Origin: Legionellales bacterium UBA5158
GTDB taxonomy: Bacteria; Pseudomonadota; Gammaproteobacteria; DSM-16500
DNA: 8,101 nt
Direction: 5' to 3'
Assembly (NCBI GenBank): GCA_002413665.1
Contig: DHXK01000087.1
Location: forward strand, 1 to 8,101
This document shows, in pieces, positions 6,348-8,101 of the stretch; the stretch's first letter is position 1; every line of letters starts with the position of its first letter. Both the position numbers and the translations under genes were made by a program. A model generated the notes under the pieces. The model was not told where the DNA came from and made no database searches. It saw only the letters and a list, made by a program, of their open reading frames with translations.

Positions 6348-6500
6348 CTATTTTTCCTGGAGTGCGAATGGAGTGCAGGGTGAGTGGGCTCTTTCTCTAC
6401 GATAACGTATAGCATAACCTAGCTTCAAGAAAATAGGACCAGGCGTCCTCCCATCACGATAACCATTCATACGATCTTGGCTTAGAAAACTACGACTCAT
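6348..6500 (-). pseudogene. Truncated AlpA/excisionase-like DNA-binding protein
   Basis: This 50-codon ORF has an ATG at 6500 and AAGG about 10 nt upstream. Residues 16-36 (DGRTPGP, then FLKLGYAIRYRRE) match the second half of AlpA/MerR-like excisionase winged-helix domains, in which a 'G-x-P-x-F-x-K-L-G-x-x-x-R-Y-R' segment leads into an 'x-D-x-x-A-W' helix. Here the preceding recognition-helix region is largely missing, and the expected Asp and Ala-Trp are replaced by an unrelated tail (RAHSPCTPFALQEK). That tail is encoded across an 8-bp direct repeat. It sits between a tRNA 3' end and a c-di-GMP gene, fitting a leftover of a tRNA-integrated phage or island. It could still be expressed as a tiny protein; function is doubtful. 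Confidence 0.5.
6358..6376. repeat. 8-bp direct repeat near the tRNA-Met 3' end
   Basis: TGGAGTGC occurs at 6358-6365 and again at 6369-6376, separated by GAA. It begins 47 bp after the tRNA CCA end. Its position next to the excisionase-like remnant suggests integrase arm-type sites or the junction of a deleted element, but a chance repeat is possible. Confidence 0.45.
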
Positions 6501-6522
6501 GCTAATGACGCCTTATGAGTAA

Positions 6523-8101
6523 TTATTCCAAACGCACATCATCTAGTAATAACTGAGCAAATTGATCGGCTGGTAATGGTTTACTAAATAAGTAACCTTG
6601 GATTTGGTCACATTGATAACTTCTTAATACTGATAATTGTTCTGGTGTTTCCACTCCTTCTGCTATACAAATTAAGCCCAGCGTTTTAGACATTGCAACT
6701 ATTGTTCTTACCATTGAAGCATTACGTTCGTTTAAAAACATATTTGTTATAAATGATTTATCCACTTTTAAAGCACTTAGAGGTAGTTGTTGAACGTAAG
6801 ATAGCGAGGAATAGCCTGTGCCAAAATCATCTAATGTTAATGAAACACCGCGTTCGTTAATTCTTTTTATATTTTCAAGAAGATCATCCATGTTAACTAA
6901 TAAAGATTCTGTGATTTCTAAATCCAAATAGTTAACACCTAAATTTGTTTCAGCCAAAATTCGCTTAACATCTTCGTGAAAACTTTTCTTTAATAGTTGT
7001 TTTTTAGAAACATTCACCGAAATTGGTATTTTGCGTAATCCTCTGTCCTGCCATTCTTTATTTTGTTTACAGACTTGTCTTAATGTCCATTCACCCAATT
7101 GAACAATTAACTCGGATTGTTCAGCTATAGAGATAAATTCTAAAGGGGAGATGGACCCATGTATGGCATCGTTCCATCTACACAATGCTTCAGCTCCACA
7201 AATCACCCCAGTAGCTATATCAACTTTAGGTTGATAAAACAATTCAAGCTTCCCCAACTTTATGGCCTCGATTAACAATGTTTCTAGCTCAAATTGTAGA
7301 GATAATTTTTTGGTTGATTCATCAGAATAAAAACGATAGGGAAATTTACTATCTGTTGATTGTAAATGCATAGCATACAAAGCATTATTAAGTAATTTAT
7401 TGGCATTATCACTGTCACCAGGGAATAAACTAACGCCTATATTGCAACCAAAAAAATGTTCTTTTTTATCCACGATAAAGGGAAGCTCAAATATTTTAAA
7501 TATATCATTCAGCTTGGTTAGTAATGTCGATGACCGTTCAGGGAAAGTCATTAGGATGACAAAGCAATCATTTTCTAAGCGCGAAGTGATATCAGATTTA
7601 TCAAATAATATTTTTAAACGTTTACTAGCTTCCTGGATGATATAGTCAGATGCTTCCGAACCAAAAGAATTCTCTAATTCTTGTAGCCTATTTATTCTGA
7701 CTGAGATCGCAGCTATTTGATTGGGATGCCGATGCGTTTCTATTGCTTGATTTAAGCGATCCAGCAAGAGTATTCGCGTTGGCAATCCTGTTAACGAATC
7801 ATAATATAAAGCATTTTCTGCTTTAATACGCATATAAAACTCGAGACGTAGTGCAGCAGTGCGCTCTGTTACTTTGTCCTCAAGTATGTTATTCAGTTGT
7901 TGCAATTGTAATCGAGCAATATTTAATTCTCGTGATTTTTGAATGGCAGCATCATAGATTGAAATTAATAAATTTAATATTTGTGGTTTTTCTGCGGTAA
8001 TTATATGTTCGTGACCGTTTATCATGAGTTTAACATTTTTACTATCGAGCTCAATCGAAGGTACGTTAAGTGTTTTTGTAATATCGTATAAATGCTTAAG
8101 T
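6523..8101 (-). CDS. GGDEF-EAL cyclic-di-GMP protein, 5' end outside window
   Basis: Probable c-di-GMP phosphodiesterase. The frame stays open past the ATG at 8025 to the window edge, adding 25 protein-like codons (LKHLYDITKTLNVPS...), so that ATG is probably internal and at least 525 residues exist. Numbering from 8025: a coiled-coil-like linker spans 25-70, with the VTERTAALR segment typical of sensor-output linkers. GGDEF domain about 72-235: DSLTGLPTR is present, but the active site is ENDCF (151-155) instead of GGDEF, so cyclase activity should be lost. EAL domain about 245-498: FYQPK, E279-A280-L281 followed by CRW, N338, E370 in LEITES, DDFGTGYSSL at 399-408, K420 in LKVDK, E456 in AEGVET and Q476 in QGYLFSKP are all present, so hydrolysis of c-di-GMP looks possible. 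The N-terminal sensory domain is not visible. Confidence 0.93.
   Translation of the reverse strand, partial: LKHLYDITKTLNVPSIELDSKNVKLMINGHEHIITAEKPQILNLLISIYDAAIQKSRELNIARLQLQQLNNILEDKVTERTAALRLEFYMRIKAENALYYDSLTGLPTRILLLDRLNQAIETHRHPNQIAAISVRINRLQELENSFGSEASDYIIQEASKRLKILFDKSDITSRLENDCFVILMTFPERSSTLLTKLNDIFKIFELPFIVDKKEHFFGCNIGVSLFPGDSDNANKLLNNALYAMHLQSTDSKFPYRFYSDESTKKLSLQFELETLLIEAIKLGKLELFYQPKVDIATGVICGAEALCRWNDAIHGSISPLEFISIAEQSELIVQLGEWTLRQVCKQNKEWQDRGLRKIPISVNVSKKQLLKKSFHEDVKRILAETNLGVNYLDLEITESLLVNMDDLLENIKRINERGVSLTLDDFGTGYSSLSYVQQLPLSALKVDKSFITNMFLNERNASMVRTIVAMSKTLGLICIAEGVETPEQLSVLRSYQCDQIQGYLFSKPLPADQFAQLLLDDVRLE

Overview
The window looks like chromosomal DNA of an AT-rich gammaproteobacterium, plausibly from the Legionellales (Legionella, Coxiella, Berkiella and related amoeba-associated bacteria). 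The evidence is the gene order rpsF-rpsR-(DUF2232 membrane protein)-rplI-dnaB-alr, the protein sequences, and a CCA-encoded elongator tRNA-Met. Genus cannot be fixed from the sequence alone.

Layout. Positions 1-392 hold no intact gene; they contain fragments that look like a decayed coding sequence, then a possible promoter. Positions 393-1058 (+) encode a 221-residue protein whose C-terminus is an excellent match to the CCT motif (CONSTANS / CO-like / TOC1), a domain known mainly from plant nuclear regulators. A second, degenerate copy lies 67 residues upstream in the same protein. This is the standout of the window and a strong candidate for a eukaryote-derived, host-directed protein. It runs tail-to-tail into alr with a single base between the stop codons.

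Positions 1060-5849 (-) are a conserved housekeeping block: rpsF and rpsR (30S proteins S6 and S18), a polytopic DUF2232 protein, rplI (50S protein L9), dnaB (replicative helicase) and alr (alanine racemase). The rpsF leader folds into a two-part stem with a 3'-side bulge ending in ACCG and with the rpsF Shine-Dalgarno in the lower stem. This matches the known S6:S18 autoregulatory RNA. A 42-bp near-palindrome sits between rplI and dnaB.

Positions 6189-6311 (+) are a stringent-type promoter and the elongator tRNA-Met. Just 3' of the tRNA, on the other strand, is a 50-codon ORF that keeps only the second half of an AlpA/excisionase-like DNA-binding domain, together with an 8-bp direct repeat. 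I read this as the scar of an integrative element. Positions 6523-8101 (-) are a GGDEF-EAL cyclic-di-GMP protein with a ruined GGDEF site (ENDCF) and an apparently intact EAL site. Its reading frame stays open to the window edge, so its N-terminus is missing.

In short, the middle is ordinary core genome, while both flanks (the CCT gene on the left, the tRNA-side remnant and c-di-GMP gene on the right) are accessory in character.
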